Source: Planctomycetota bacterium (GTDB taxonomy: Bacteria; Planctomycetota; Phycisphaerae; WQYP01). Taken from it: a stretch of 56,632 nucleotides of DNA. Positions 9,697 through 18,521 of the stretch are shown here, piece by piece. The stretch's first letter is position 1. Every line of letters starts with the position of its first letter. A model generated the notes under the pieces. It saw only the letters and a list, made by a program, of their open reading frames with translations. It did not search any database and was not told the DNA's origin. Position numbers and translations under genes: made by a program. The DNA lies in contig JAJZCR010000018.1 in NCBI GenBank assembly GCA_021851715.1, positions 1-56,632 of the forward strand. The letters run 5' to 3'.

Positions 9697-10779
9697 TCAT
9701 CCGCCTGGTGCTTCGGCCGCAGCGGCCCGGCGCAGCCGTGCGGGATACCACACGCGGAAATACTGGGCCCCCAAATACGTACCGGCAACAAACAATAGCG
9801 CCAGCATTTGGCCGATCAGTCCTTCCCATGTGGGGAAGGTGGCGAACCAGTTTTCCACCCAGCCGGGAAAATTGATGGGTAAATTGTGCGTGGGCAGCCA
9901 GTTGGCCTGCTGCATTTCCTGCACGTTCTCGCCCACCATCACCAGCAACACCGCTCCGATCATCACGCCGGTGAGAATCAACATTTTGCGATAAGGCAGC
10001 CGGTAATGCCCGGCAAAAGTCAGAAACGCCACCATCAACGTCAGCGCCAATCCAATGCCGGCTCCGGCGAGCACCACGCTTGGCCCCGCCAGCAACCGCC
10101 AGGATTGCAACATGATCACCACTTCAAAACCTTCCCGATAAACCGAGGTAAAACCGATGGTGACCAGCCCCCAATACACGGCGGATTTGCTGTTGTCGGA
10201 TGTTTCCAGCAGATGGCGTTTGCGATTATGGTGATGGGTAATCCAGCCGGTCCAATAGATTTTGTGAAAAAACCAGTTCATAATCACCATCAGCACCGCC
10301 ACCGCCAGCAGCCCGGTGCCGGCTTGTACATTGAGCATGCTGGCGTTGTTGTTGGCATTGATGTCGGCCAAAATGGCCACCGCCACAAAAAAAGTAACCA
10401 CCGTGGCCAGGAAGGAAATGCCTGAGCCAAGGGCCACCGGCTTCCAATAATGACGATCGGTGCGGGCCAGACTGGCGGTAAGGGCGGCGAGCACCAAAAT
10501 GGCTTCCAGCCCTTCGCGAAATACCAGAATGCCGGCGTTGACCATGACGGCGGTGTGACTGATATTTTTGGAGGCGTGGTCGTTGGGATCGGGCGGGTTG
10601 CCGGCGGCGGTAATTCCCTGCCAGACCAACATACCGAGAATTGCCGCCCCAACGGCCAATACAAGGCCATACACCACCCACTTTATTTTGGGACCCATGG
10701 CCTGCAAGGGTATGCCATCGCGTGCCGGCAAGAATTCGGTATGGGAAGCGTCGGATGGAAAGTTGTTCTGGGCCGGCAT
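9697..10779 (-). CDS. FTR1-family iron permease
   Basis: Polytopic inner-membrane transporter of the oxidase-dependent iron transporter superfamily (FTR1/EfeU). The two iron-binding REGxE motifs are present: REGLE at residues 88-92 and REGFE at 215-219, each inside a hydrophobic helix. About seven membrane segments can be read. A His-rich cytoplasmic or periplasmic stretch (THHHNRKRH) sits near residue 182. The start at 10779 (360 residues) is supported by GGAG seven bases upstream; the frame extends to 10815. No EfeO/EfeB partner is adjacent. The only same-strand neighbour is the His-rich lipoprotein. Confidence 0.9.
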   Translation of the reverse strand: MPAQNNFPSDASHTEFLPARDGIPLQAMGPKIKWVVYGLVLAVGAAILGMLVWQGITAAGNPPDPNDHASKNISHTAVMVNAGILVFREGLEAILVLAALTASLARTDRHYWKPVALGSGISFLATVVTFFVAVAILADINANNNASMLNVQAGTGLLAVAVLMVIMNWFFHKIYWTGWITHHHNRKRHLLETSDNSKSAVYWGLVTIGFTSVYREGFEVVIMLQSWRLLAGPSVVLAGAGIGLALTLMVAFLTFAGHYRLPYRKMLILTGVMIGAVLLVMVGENVQEMQQANWLPTHNLPINFPGWVENWFATFPTWEGLIGQMLALLFVAGTYLGAQYFRVWYPARLRRAAAAEAPGG

Positions 10780-10811
10780 GGATATGACTCCGTGCGGCGG
10801 TAATTTTGCAA

Positions 10812-10843
10812 GCAATCCACGCTTCGCCGCAGGCGTGGATTGC
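10812..10843. repeat. Perfect 11-bp inverted repeat in FTR1 leader
   Basis: GCAATCCACGC at 10812-10822 pairs perfectly with GCGTGGATTGC at 10833-10843 around a 10-base loop. It begins 33 bases upstream of the permease start codon. On the minus strand it would form a strong 5' stem-loop or a DNA operator. It does not resemble an AT-rich Fur box. It could equally be a dispersed palindromic element. Confidence 0.7.
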
Positions 10844-11333
10844 CAAGCATGGTTCTGAGCCTATGAGAGATGGACATGACCGTCAAATGAGATGAAGTCG
10901 CAATTAACTGGGGTATCCTGCAGAGTTCAATGCGGTTGTTTTGAGGCTGGAACAAAGTCGGTTGAGCAGGTGAAACCGCAGATGCGGCACCCTTGGCCGA
11001 AAGGCCGGCGACATTTGTGTTTGGGCCTGTACCTGAAGTCGCGTGTCGCGTGGTATGCATGGATCAACCCAACATGATTTGCGGCGTGATGAAGGTAAAC
11101 ATTGGGCAGAGCAGCTCCTGGGGAGCGGCCTTGCCACGGCGGAATTTTTTCGAAGGCTTTTACACTCCAACAGGATTGGTAAAATAGGCCAGGGTTCAGG
11201 ATGCGGCCGGCGCGGAAATCATGTAATAATATATGAAATGTATATATAATAATATAAAAGAAAATTGTATACGTACTACACTGCGGCGCAGCCGTGCTGT
11301 GGTCGAAAGTCGCCTCCATGGAGATCCATCACG
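10844..11333. other. Intergenic region, AT-rich near 11220-11270
   Basis: About 490 bases between divergent genes. A small frame at 10993-11187 (plus strand) has no recognisable domain and no clear ribosome binding site. The stretch 11221-11270 is very AT-rich and includes TATAAT at 11245-11250 with no good -35, so it may hold a promoter for the downstream GNAT gene. I see no structured RNA I can name. Confidence 0.4.
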
Positions 11334-12326
11334 TTGAACAAGTTGCTGGTGAATACCACACTCCGATGCACCCGAATTGGCGTGGACAAGGCTGGCCTGG
11401 CGGCGGATTTTTTGCGTCGCCAGGGCGGTGGCGTGATGGACATGATTGCGCATTTCTGGGATCGCCTGAGTCAAACGCCCCCGCTGGCCCGTGGCGATCT
11501 GCATCTGGTGATCGTGTGGAAACCGCCCGACCAAGCCCCGGAAAATTCTCCGGTGATTCCAGACGGACCACAAATTCTATCGGCGTCTGGAGCCATGCTG
11601 TTTGTGCCCAAAGCCAAGCGTGCCGATGTCTTTGCGTCAGATCATGTAGCCTCCGATCTCTTAGCCGCCTACATTAACCAATGGCAGGAAGACCCGCCGC
11701 ACAATTTATCTTCAGCACCAGCGCAACCGCCGGTTGAGCCTCCAGATAAATCATCCGCCGTCAATGGGGAATCAGTCCCACTGCAGTTCATCACGGGAGA
11801 GGAACAAGGTGTGCAAGCCATGCTCCCGGCGCTTTTGGTGGCCGCGCACCGCAAGGCTCCCGCCAAAATGGTAACCAATGTGATGATGCAACTGGGACAG
11901 GCCATCGCTGCGACCCTATCCTCGCGAGTTCGCAAGGCGCGAGATGGCGATGAGCATATGCTAAACCGCTGGCGAAAAATGTACAAAGAGGAACGTGGGA
12001 TACTTTTCGATGCGGACGTGGACGCATGGATCGAAAGCGGCAAGGTGTATGTTTGTGAGCATGACAATCAGATTGTGGCCATAGCCAAATTTGATTTGGA
12101 ATTGGCCAACATGGTGGAAATTGGCGGGGTGTATACATTCCCGGAATTTCGGCGGCACGGGTTTGGACGTGAATTGGTCAGTGACCTGGCGTGCCGAATC
12201 CGCATGGACAAAAAAACACCCGTATTGCAGGTGGATGTTAACAATGAATCCGCCCTGCGCATCTATCAGTCTGAGGGTTGGAACATCACGGGGAGATTGG
12301 TTCGGGTGTGGATCACCAATTCTTAA
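11334..12326 (+). CDS. GNAT-family N-acetyltransferase with unknown N-terminal half
   Basis: The last 120 residues or so have the GNAT fold pattern: acetyl-CoA loop region GGVYTFPEFRRHGFGRELV, then VLQVDVNNESALRIYQSEGW, the typical beta4-alpha3 and C-terminal motifs. The first 200 residues resemble nothing I can name and include a Pro/Ser-rich linker (APAQPPVEPPDKSS). The start is uncertain. TTG at 11334 has GGAG ten bases upstream; the frame is open from 11265 (also TTG, no ribosome binding site). It lies upstream of the parS/parB region on the same strand, where a parA gene would often be. Acceptor substrate unknown. Confidence 0.7.
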   Translation: MNKLLVNTTLRCTRIGVDKAGLAADFLRRQGGGVMDMIAHFWDRLSQTPPLARGDLHLVIVWKPPDQAPENSPVIPDGPQILSASGAMLFVPKAKRADVFASDHVASDLLAAYINQWQEDPPHNLSSAPAQPPVEPPDKSSAVNGESVPLQFITGEEQGVQAMLPALLVAAHRKAPAKMVTNVMMQLGQAIAATLSSRVRKARDGDEHMLNRWRKMYKEERGILFDADVDAWIESGKVYVCEHDNQIVAIAKFDLELANMVEIGGVYTFPEFRRHGFGRELVSDLACRIRMDKKTPVLQVDVNNESALRIYQSEGWNITGRLVRVWITNS

Positions 12327-12380
12327 GCGATGCGGGGAGTCACTCGCTATCGGACGTAAGATTTACCGGACCGTGGATCA

Positions 12381-12396
12381 TGTTCCACGTGGAACA
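12381..12396. promoter_or_regulatory. parS site 1
   Basis: TGTTCCACGTGGAACA, a perfect 16-bp palindrome. It matches the chromosomal parS consensus TGTTNCACGTGNAACA recognised by ParB/Spo0J. ParB encoded 250 bases downstream would load here as a CTP-dependent clamp. Confidence 0.93.
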
Positions 12397-12605
12397 TTCT
12401 CTTGTTACCGATTGGCACGTGGAGGTCGTCCCCAAGAGCGTAGAGTTGAAAAGCACTGATGGTCGGCGCAAGCGAATTGTTATCGTCAAGCATGGCGCTG
12501 CGCTCGCTGTATGCCAGCAGCCAATCCATCACGATTGGTTGGCCTGATGCACCCGGCAAGGCGCACATGAACCTCCTTGACAGTCTCATTTTTAACTGTT
12601 ACAAG

Positions 12606-12621
12606 TGTTCCACGTGGAACA
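12606..12621. promoter_or_regulatory. parS site 2
   Basis: Identical copy of TGTTCCACGTGGAACA, centred about 33 bases upstream of the parB start codon. At this position ParB binding could also affect transcription of its own gene. Confidence 0.93.
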
Positions 12622-12646
12622 TTCTCGTTAGCAAGGAAAATATGTT

Positions 12647-13594
12647 ATGTCCAATCCCAAACCACGGCTTGGTCGCGGATTGTCCGCCCTCATGAGCTCC
12701 GGGTCCGCCCGTGTTGCCAAACCTCCAGAAAATTTATCCCCTTCAGATGTTACCTCCGGGCCAGATTCTCAACATCCGTCCGCCGCCGACACCATCCATC
12801 AGGGACCGGCACAAGTACTGCTCGATCTTATTGATGATAATCCGCACCAGCCACGTGAAAACATCGACGCGGCGGCTCTGGTCGAATTGACTGCATCCAT
12901 CAAAGTCAGCGGAATTCTTCAACCTGTACTATTACGGCCTGTTGCCAATCGGTACCAATTGGTGGCCGGCCACCGTCGCACGGCCGCCGCAAGAGCCGCA
13001 GGCCTTACCACCATACCTGCCATTATAAGGTCGGATACCACGGAGGAAACCCAGGCTGAATGGGCCATCATCGAAAACGTCCAGCGACAGGACCTGAACC
13101 CACTGGAACGGGCCAAAGCCTACAAAACATACCTGGATCGCTTTAACCTCACGCATGCCCAAGCTGCGCAGCGTCTGGGTGAAGAACGCACCAACATTTC
13201 AAACTATCTGCGTCTGCTGGACTTGCCAAAGGAAGTTCAAGGCTTTGTCGCCACCGGGCAAATCGCGTTCGGCCATGCCAAAATTCTGGCGGGCATCGAT
13301 GATCCTGAGCGTCAAAATTCATTGGCAAAAACAATCGTGGAGCAGGGCTTAAGCGTTCGGAAACTTGAAGACCTGGTGCTGGGTCCATCGGCGGATATTA
13401 TTGGATCAATTTCCGTTGCGGCCCACGATCGTACCGTGAAAAGTGCCCACATCGTCGAAATGGAACAGGAATTATCGCGAAAACTGGGCACAAAACTGCG
13501 TATTTTTCCCGCCCGCCGCAAGGGGGCCGGCAAAATTGTCATCCAATACTTTAACCTGGATGAATTTGACCGCATCGTCGGCAAGATCACCTGA
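12647..13594 (+). CDS. parB: Chromosome partitioning protein ParB
   Basis: DNA-binding CTPase clamp that loads at parS and helps segregate the origin region. The 315-residue protein starts with the ParA-contacting motif LGRGLSALM. After a variable linker comes the ParB/Srx fold (LIDDNPHQPRE, GILQPVLLRP, GHRRTAAARAAG, ENVQRQDLNPLERAKAY). Then comes the helix-turn-helix (THAQAAQRLGEERTNISNYLRLLDLP) and a C-terminal dimerisation part. AGGA lies nine bases before the ATG. The motif for contacting ParA is intact, but no parA gene is adjacent on either side, which is unusual. Two parS sites lie just upstream. Confidence 0.97.
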   Translation: MSNPKPRLGRGLSALMSSGSARVAKPPENLSPSDVTSGPDSQHPSAADTIHQGPAQVLLDLIDDNPHQPRENIDAAALVELTASIKVSGILQPVLLRPVANRYQLVAGHRRTAAARAAGLTTIPAIIRSDTTEETQAEWAIIENVQRQDLNPLERAKAYKTYLDRFNLTHAQAAQRLGEERTNISNYLRLLDLPKEVQGFVATGQIAFGHAKILAGIDDPERQNSLAKTIVEQGLSVRKLEDLVLGPSADIIGSISVAAHDRTVKSAHIVEMEQELSRKLGTKLRIFPARRKGAGKIVIQYFNLDEFDRIVGKIT

Positions 13595-13629
13595 CAGGTA
13601 AAATAAATTAAATTAACATATGTATATTA

Positions 13630-14706
13630 ATGAATAACATAAATAAAACCCGTGTTGCCGGTCCACCTCCCGGAGCTGCCACCGTCATGGACGCTCTGGT
13701 GGCCTGCCACCCCAATGCCCACCGCACCACCCTGCGGCATTTTTTTTCGCAGGGGCGAGTCCTGGTCAACGACCAGCCCGCCCGCTCCCTGAAACAACCG
13801 GTCCTAGCCACCGACCGCGTGACGATCGCCGATGCCCGCGTGCGCCCAACCCAACTGCCCGCGGGTTTGAAAATCATCCACCAGGATGCCGATGTCATTG
13901 TTGTGGATAAGCCTCCCGGCCTGCTGACCGCGACCCACGACCGCGAAACCAGGCCTACCGTCCTGGCCATCCTCAATTGTCATGTGTCGCGCAATAATGG
14001 CAAAAACAAAATTTTTCTGGTGCACCGCCTGGATCAACACGCTTCGGGCCTGCTGGTATTTGCACGCGGCATCAAGGCGTTCCACCACCTCAAGGCTCAA
14101 TTCCGCGATCATTCCATCACCCGTGAATATCACGTATTGGTGCATGGTTGCCCCGCCCCCGCTCAGGGCCGTCTTACCGGCAACCTGATCGAGGGTCCCG
14201 ATCGCATCGTCAGGCCCTGCCCGGCGGATCGCGGCCAACCGGCCATTCTGGATTATCGTCTCATCAGCGCCGCCACACCGATGGTTCCCATCAGCCAGGT
14301 GGAATGTCGACTTTTTACCGGCCGCAAACATCAGATTCGCGTACAGTTTAGCGCGGCTGGTCATCCCGTGGTGGGGGATCCCCTTTACGGTCACGATCAA
14401 TATCCCGCGATGCCAGGTGCATCACCACGGCTGGCCCTGCACGCCGGGCATCTTATTTTCCGGCATCCGCGCACCGGCAGGGAGATGGAATTTGTTTCTC
14501 CACTGCCGGCGGATATCAGCAGGCAGATGATCAAGGCCCGCGCCGCCCATCCACTACGTGCTGGGCCAGCTTTGCCGGATGCCAAAGCCATCCGCACGCA
14601 ACGCCCGGTTGAAACATTGCCGTCCAAAATCGCCCGCCGCCCGGCTGGCCGCAGGCCTGCACATCGCCGCAATCCGCCCATTCGCCGCCAATCACCTGGC
14701 ACTTAG
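13630..14706 (+). CDS. RluA-family pseudouridine synthase
   Basis: Isomerises uridine to pseudouridine in rRNA or tRNA. An S4-type RNA-binding stretch occupies about residues 33-66 (TLRHFFSQGRVLVND). The catalytic domain follows (IVVDKPPGLLT) with the active-site motif HRLDQHASGLLVFAR; the essential aspartate is D135. GRKHQIRVQF and GDPLYG match motif III regions. The last 50 residues form a basic, Arg/Pro-rich tail of unknown role. No obvious ribosome binding site precedes the ATG in the AT-rich spacer after parB. The modified site cannot be told from sequence. Confidence 0.9.
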   Translation: MNNINKTRVAGPPPGAATVMDALVACHPNAHRTTLRHFFSQGRVLVNDQPARSLKQPVLATDRVTIADARVRPTQLPAGLKIIHQDADVIVVDKPPGLLTATHDRETRPTVLAILNCHVSRNNGKNKIFLVHRLDQHASGLLVFARGIKAFHHLKAQFRDHSITREYHVLVHGCPAPAQGRLTGNLIEGPDRIVRPCPADRGQPAILDYRLISAATPMVPISQVECRLFTGRKHQIRVQFSAAGHPVVGDPLYGHDQYPAMPGASPRLALHAGHLIFRHPRTGREMEFVSPLPADISRQMIKARAAHPLRAGPALPDAKAIRTQRPVETLPSKIARRPAGRRPAHRRNPPIRRQSPGT

Positions 14707-14856
14707 TTCCATCGCCGGCTTTGTTGATCACCATGCTGCCGGTTTACCATCACGCCCGGACAAGGTATTCTAAAGTGCATAGGCTAACACGCGATGGCGG
14801 CAGGAGCTTTGCTCCGGGAGCTTTATTGCCGTTCGGCGCATCTTTGGAGATCGACT

Positions 14857-15987
14857 TTGAAAAGCCCTAAAAAAGCCAATCAGATTTATAATTACCTGCG
14901 CCGCAGTATTGCAACCGGCAAGTATGGTGTCGGAGAGCGCATTCCCACCGAGCGGGAATTAAGCACGCAGTTTAAGATGTCCCGTCCGACCGTCACCGGT
15001 GCCATCCATCGCCTGGTTGACGAGGGCCTGCTGCGGCGCAACGGCAAAGCCGGATCGGTGGTGCTGGCCGTACCGCCGCCGCGCACCTTCACTTTCGGTG
15101 CCATTCTTTTGATGTTGGGGCGCCAACAGCAGGTGGAATCACTTTTTGGATTTGTCGGCCACGAATTGGCCCACCGCGCCGGTATGGACCAAAACGCCCT
15201 GTTGCTGCGCGACCCTTCCTGGGGTGATGATCCCAATGAGCCTAATTTAGGCATCCGTTATCGGGAAATCGCCACGCAATTCATCCAACGCCAAGTGGCC
15301 GGCACTTTTCTCATGCCGCAGAATATTCTGCCGGGGCAATATATTTCCGCCACCGCCGCCATCGCGGAAGACCTGAAGGCTGCGGGCATTGCCGTGGTGT
15401 TGATCGACAGCGATATCATTCGTTATCCGCAACGCAGCCAGTTTGATCTGGTCGGAATCGATAACTTCAGCGCGGGCTACACGCTGGCATCCCACTTTAT
15501 CGGTCTGGGCTGCCGCAAGATAGACTTCCTGGGGAACGCCGCGCGCCATCCCACCCAGCAGGCACGGGTCAGCGGATATCTACAGGCCTTGGCCGACCAC
15601 GGCCTGCCATCCGATCCCACCGCGGTCCAATACGGCAACCTGCACAGCGAGGAATTTGTGATTCCGACCTTACGGCGGCGAAAGCCGGAGGCGGTGTTGG
15701 TGCTCAGTGATTTTCGCGCTGCTTCGGTCATGCGTTTCGCCTTGCAGGCGGGGATCAAAACTCCCCAGAATCTGCGTATCGGCAGCTTTGATGATCTGCC
15801 CATGGCGGCGCATTTATCTGTACCGCTGACCACCGTACGCCAGCCCGCCGCCGGAATCGGTGCCGCGGCCTACCAGATTATGCTCCAGCGCCTGGCCGAA
15901 CCGGATCTGCCTCCTATGCACGTGCAGCTTAGTGGTGAACTGATCGTACGTGAATCCTCCGGCTCCGGTGCCAGCATCCGGGCATAA
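14857..15987 (+). CDS. GntR-type HTH / LacI-type sensor transcriptional regulator
   Basis: Hybrid repressor. Residues 1-65 form a GntR winged helix (YNYLRRSIATGKYGVGERIPTERELSTQFKMSRPTVTGAIHRLVDEGLLRR). The remainder is a LacI/GalR periplasmic-binding-like sensor (LVGIDNFSAGYTLASHFIGLGCRKIDFLGN, IGSFDDLPMAAHLSVPLTTVRQP). Such proteins usually respond to sugars. TTG at 14857 (376 residues) is preferred because GGAG stands seven bases upstream; the frame is open from 14794. Neighbouring genes are not an obvious sugar operon, so the target is unknown. Confidence 0.9.
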   Translation: MKSPKKANQIYNYLRRSIATGKYGVGERIPTERELSTQFKMSRPTVTGAIHRLVDEGLLRRNGKAGSVVLAVPPPRTFTFGAILLMLGRQQQVESLFGFVGHELAHRAGMDQNALLLRDPSWGDDPNEPNLGIRYREIATQFIQRQVAGTFLMPQNILPGQYISATAAIAEDLKAAGIAVVLIDSDIIRYPQRSQFDLVGIDNFSAGYTLASHFIGLGCRKIDFLGNAARHPTQQARVSGYLQALADHGLPSDPTAVQYGNLHSEEFVIPTLRRRKPEAVLVLSDFRAASVMRFALQAGIKTPQNLRIGSFDDLPMAAHLSVPLTTVRQPAAGIGAAAYQIMLQRLAEPDLPPMHVQLSGELIVRESSGSGASIRA

Positions 15988-16080
15988 GCCGGACCTTTTG
16001 GAGAAGATGCTCTTCCTTCCATGTTTCCACAGGCCGGCCTGATCTGCAGATACAGTCTCATTTGCGCGTGGCACTGCAGG

Positions 16081-16488
16081 TTATTTTGTTTTTTGCCCCA
16101 GGTATTGCTCCTCACTGACCTTTTCCAGCCAGTTTACCATCTGGCCATCGTGTTTTTCCTGAATGGCGATGTGCGTCATCGCCGTTGTGGCCGTAGCACC
16201 GTGCCAGTGTTTTTCACCCGGAGCAAACCAGATCACATCGCCTGGTCGAATCTCTTCGATCGTTCCTCCCTCACGTTGTACCCAACCGCAACCGGCTGTT
16301 ACCACCAGGGTCTGACCCAGCGGATGTGTGTGCCACGCCGTGCGTGCCCCGGGTTCAAATGTCACGCATGCACCGGCTGCCCGAGCGGGGAGCTCGGACT
16401 GAAAAAGAGGATCAATCCGCACCGCTCCAGTAAACCAGTCTGCCGGTCCTTTCACTGAGTGCTGTGAACCATTGCGTTTTATCTCCAT
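16081..16488 (-). CDS. Cupin-domain protein
   Basis: Small single-domain cupin (135 residues). The metal site follows the usual pattern: H53 and H55 in WHTHPLGQ, Q59, and H94 in GEKHWHG. Overall it resembles the cupins related to (R)-mandelonitrile lyase and those found next to carboxymuconolactone decarboxylases. Its actual reaction cannot be deduced. AAGGAG sits seven bases before the ATG, so the start is firm. It converges with the GntR/LacI-type regulator gene. Confidence 0.85.
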   Translation of the reverse strand: MEIKRNGSQHSVKGPADWFTGAVRIDPLFQSELPARAAGACVTFEPGARTAWHTHPLGQTLVVTAGCGWVQREGGTIEEIRPGDVIWFAPGEKHWHGATATTAMTHIAIQEKHDGQMVNWLEKVSEEQYLGQKTK

Positions 16489-16867
16489 CGGTTTTCTCCT
16501 TCAAAAGTGATATCCAGGCTTGGTCGCCACCGCGACCGCGCCGCCTCAATGGCCAGCGACCGCTCTCGCCCCAGCCCCCGTGCCTTTTGCGTGTCCTGTT
16601 TGCCGCCCTGCCAGGATTATAGGCAGGTTTTAACCTGGGTCGGTAAAATAATCCTCGCATGGGGTGATCCGGCGTGTTTTCGCGCTGCGCCAATCACCCC
16701 GGTCCATGCATCACACCTATGCCTCTCGACAAATGCCCTGAGAACTTGGACAATGGACTGATGTTGGGGCGTACGCGTTGTCGTGCCCCCTGGCCCAACC
16801 ATGCCCGCATGGTCAAGTAAAGAAGTTGGTTGGTAGAGGTTGGCCGCAAGTAAAGGCGACGCCGGTT
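16489..16867. other. Divergent intergenic region with two inverted repeats
   Basis: No gene is supported. Two inverted repeats are visible. CAGGTT-TT-AACCTG lies at 16624-16637. A larger stem-loop lies at 16661-16700, where GGGGTGAT pairs with ATCACCCC and an inner GGCG (16671-16674) pairs with CGCC (16688-16691). Lying between divergent genes, either could be an operator. Confidence 0.5.
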
Positions 16868-17620
16868 ATGATCGAATCGTACAATTCGCACTGCGATACA
16901 TTTTATACCAACACCATTCTTGGTACCGGACTGAAGATGCCCTCGGACCGAGGCACGCTGGTGTCATTTTTTGAGCGGATGCAGAAAACTTTCCCCGGGT
17001 TGACGCATTTTATACAGCGCGATCGTGAAGGCGACCCCATGTTGCGGGAAGACTCGGACGCCGGTACGTACCGCTGGCTGTCCAAGGGAACCAATGTCCT
17101 GGCCAGCGGGTATGTCGGCCCGCCGGACCCGCAGGCGGGCTACAACTTCAGCAACGCTGTGCTTGAAGCTGCTCCCTATTACCTGTCGATTTCTCCCATT
17201 GATATGGAATATTTGGAACTTGCGTGGGGTTTCGAATTCCGCTGCAAGGTGAACCACCACGAAATCATCGCGGAGGCGTTGTTTGGCGACACCACGCTGG
17301 GCCAGTTGCTTGTGGTCCCCGATTCCAAGGCCATTGGGTTTGGTGTGAGTGTTGCGGTAAGTATTTCCTCCGACACCCGCACGCAATTTCGCATTGCCGT
17401 ACAGCCGCGCACGACGGTACCGCAAATAAGAACCGGGCAATTTGTCGAAGAGCCGCTGGCGGTCATCGGAGTTTTGCGCCAATGGCCCGGGCAAAGTCCC
17501 GGCCGCGATCTTCATGACCTGCACCGGCATCTGGTGGAAATCGGCATTCCGCTGGTGGAAGAACGGCTGATAGGCCCGATTGTGACACCCATCCGGCAGG
17601 CCATTGCCCGGCGGATTTGA
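16868..17620 (+). CDS. Conserved-looking protein of unknown function
   Basis: I do not recognise a family. The 250-residue product begins MIESYNSHCDTFYTNTILG and has no signal peptide or membrane segment. It is an alpha/beta-looking soluble protein with GYNFSNAVLEAAPYYLSISPIDMEYLEL and an ordered C-terminus ending PIRQAIARRI. Codon use and even composition look like a real gene. ATG at 16868 is the best start, because the upstream part of the frame (from 16778) is Pro/Gly-rich and not protein-like. It converges with the methyltransferase gene. Confidence 0.65.
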   Translation: MIESYNSHCDTFYTNTILGTGLKMPSDRGTLVSFFERMQKTFPGLTHFIQRDREGDPMLREDSDAGTYRWLSKGTNVLASGYVGPPDPQAGYNFSNAVLEAAPYYLSISPIDMEYLELAWGFEFRCKVNHHEIIAEALFGDTTLGQLLVVPDSKAIGFGVSVAVSISSDTRTQFRIAVQPRTTVPQIRTGQFVEEPLAVIGVLRQWPGQSPGRDLHDLHRHLVEIGIPLVEERLIGPIVTPIRQAIARRI

Positions 17621-17662
17621 TCCGAACCAACACGCGATCAACAGCCTTTCGGCCGTTGGCGA

Positions 17663-18301
17663 TTACCGGCGGCGGCATAAGAATCGCATCATTCCCCATC
17701 GCCAACTCAGCCGCGCCTGCTCTGCCAGCGTCACGGCAAAACCGGCCTTGGTGATGAGTGCAGCGCATCCCTTGATGGAGTGCAGCCCGACCAGCGGCCG
17801 CAGCGCCAGTTGCCGGGCCAATTCGCGGCTCCGCTGCATCGGATAGTCATGGCACCAATCCATCAACAGCAAAATACCACCGGGCTTGAGGACGCGGTGC
17901 ATTTCTCCGAGCATGCCGTCCGGCTGTGATACGCAGTGTAAGGCGGCGGTGCAAACCGCGGCATCAAGACTTCTGGATTCCAGTGGCAGGCGGCCCGTGG
18001 CCGCCTGAATCAGATAAACACCGCTGCCAAAATTCCTCGCCGCCGCCCGGATCAGCCGCGGCAGGTACTCATCAATGCCAACGATTTCCACGGTTGGCCA
18101 GCGGTTGAACATCCGATCGATAAATTCTCCGTGGCCGCACGGTACATCCAGAACCCGATCGTCTTCCGCCAGAGCTAAGGGTTCCATGGCCCAGTCCAGG
18201 GTTTTTCTCAGGTGAGAAGCCCAGCGGTGCCCTGGCCCCTGGGGTAACTCGTCGAGGTCGGGGATAGTTGCAGCAACAGATTTTTGTGTATCTCCATCCA
18301 T
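17663..18301 (-). CDS. SAM-dependent methyltransferase (class I)
   Basis: Rossmann-fold methyltransferase of the Methyltransf_11 type. Motif I is VLDVPCGHGEF, followed by an acidic ribose-binding position (VGIDEYLP). Motif II is around DAAVCTAALHCV and motif III is HRVLKPGGILLLMDW. At 212 residues it is a single domain. AGGG lies six bases before the ATG at 18301, so I use that start rather than the open frame to 18430. Substrate unknown. It shares direction with the BshC-like gene (18522) and a glycosyltransferase further upstream. Confidence 0.85.
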   Translation of the reverse strand: MDGDTQKSVAATIPDLDELPQGPGHRWASHLRKTLDWAMEPLALAEDDRVLDVPCGHGEFIDRMFNRWPTVEIVGIDEYLPRLIRAAARNFGSGVYLIQAATGRLPLESRSLDAAVCTAALHCVSQPDGMLGEMHRVLKPGGILLLMDWCHDYPMQRSRELARQLALRPLVGLHSIKGCAALITKAGFAVTLAEQARLSWRWGMMRFLCRRR

Positions 18302-18521
18302 ATTCCGCCCTACGCACACAACATCCCTATTATGAGGTATCTTTGGCACGGGAGCAATTCTTTCTGCCTGCCGGTTAAGGGGGTGCGGCCAAATGTTGTG
18401 GGGGCCGCCCAATCCCGATTCCAAAGCCACTTTGCCCCGTAGCCGGCGAGGCTTTAGTTGTCGTGGCCAGCGGGCGTCGGTGGTCGTCCGGCCCGTTGGC
18501 GCAAGATATTGACGTTCCAGG

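Larger units (their letters stand above)
12327..12646. other. Centromere-like parS region upstream of parB
   Basis: The 320 bases between the GNAT gene and parB carry two perfect parS palindromes 225 bases apart (12381 and 12606). A weak third CACGTG lies at 12416-12421 in poorly matching flanks. Small open frames here read MFHVEH-type peptides only because they run through the parS sequence. No protein gene is supported. Confidence 0.7.

Noticed and set aside
10993..11187. 64-codon ORF upstream of the GNAT gene
   Set aside because: No clear start signal or recognisable family; indistinguishable from chance.
12347..12695. Small ORFs across the parS region
   Set aside because: They read through the parS palindromes (MFHVEH, VPRGTF) and have no domain, ribosome binding site or consistent frame.
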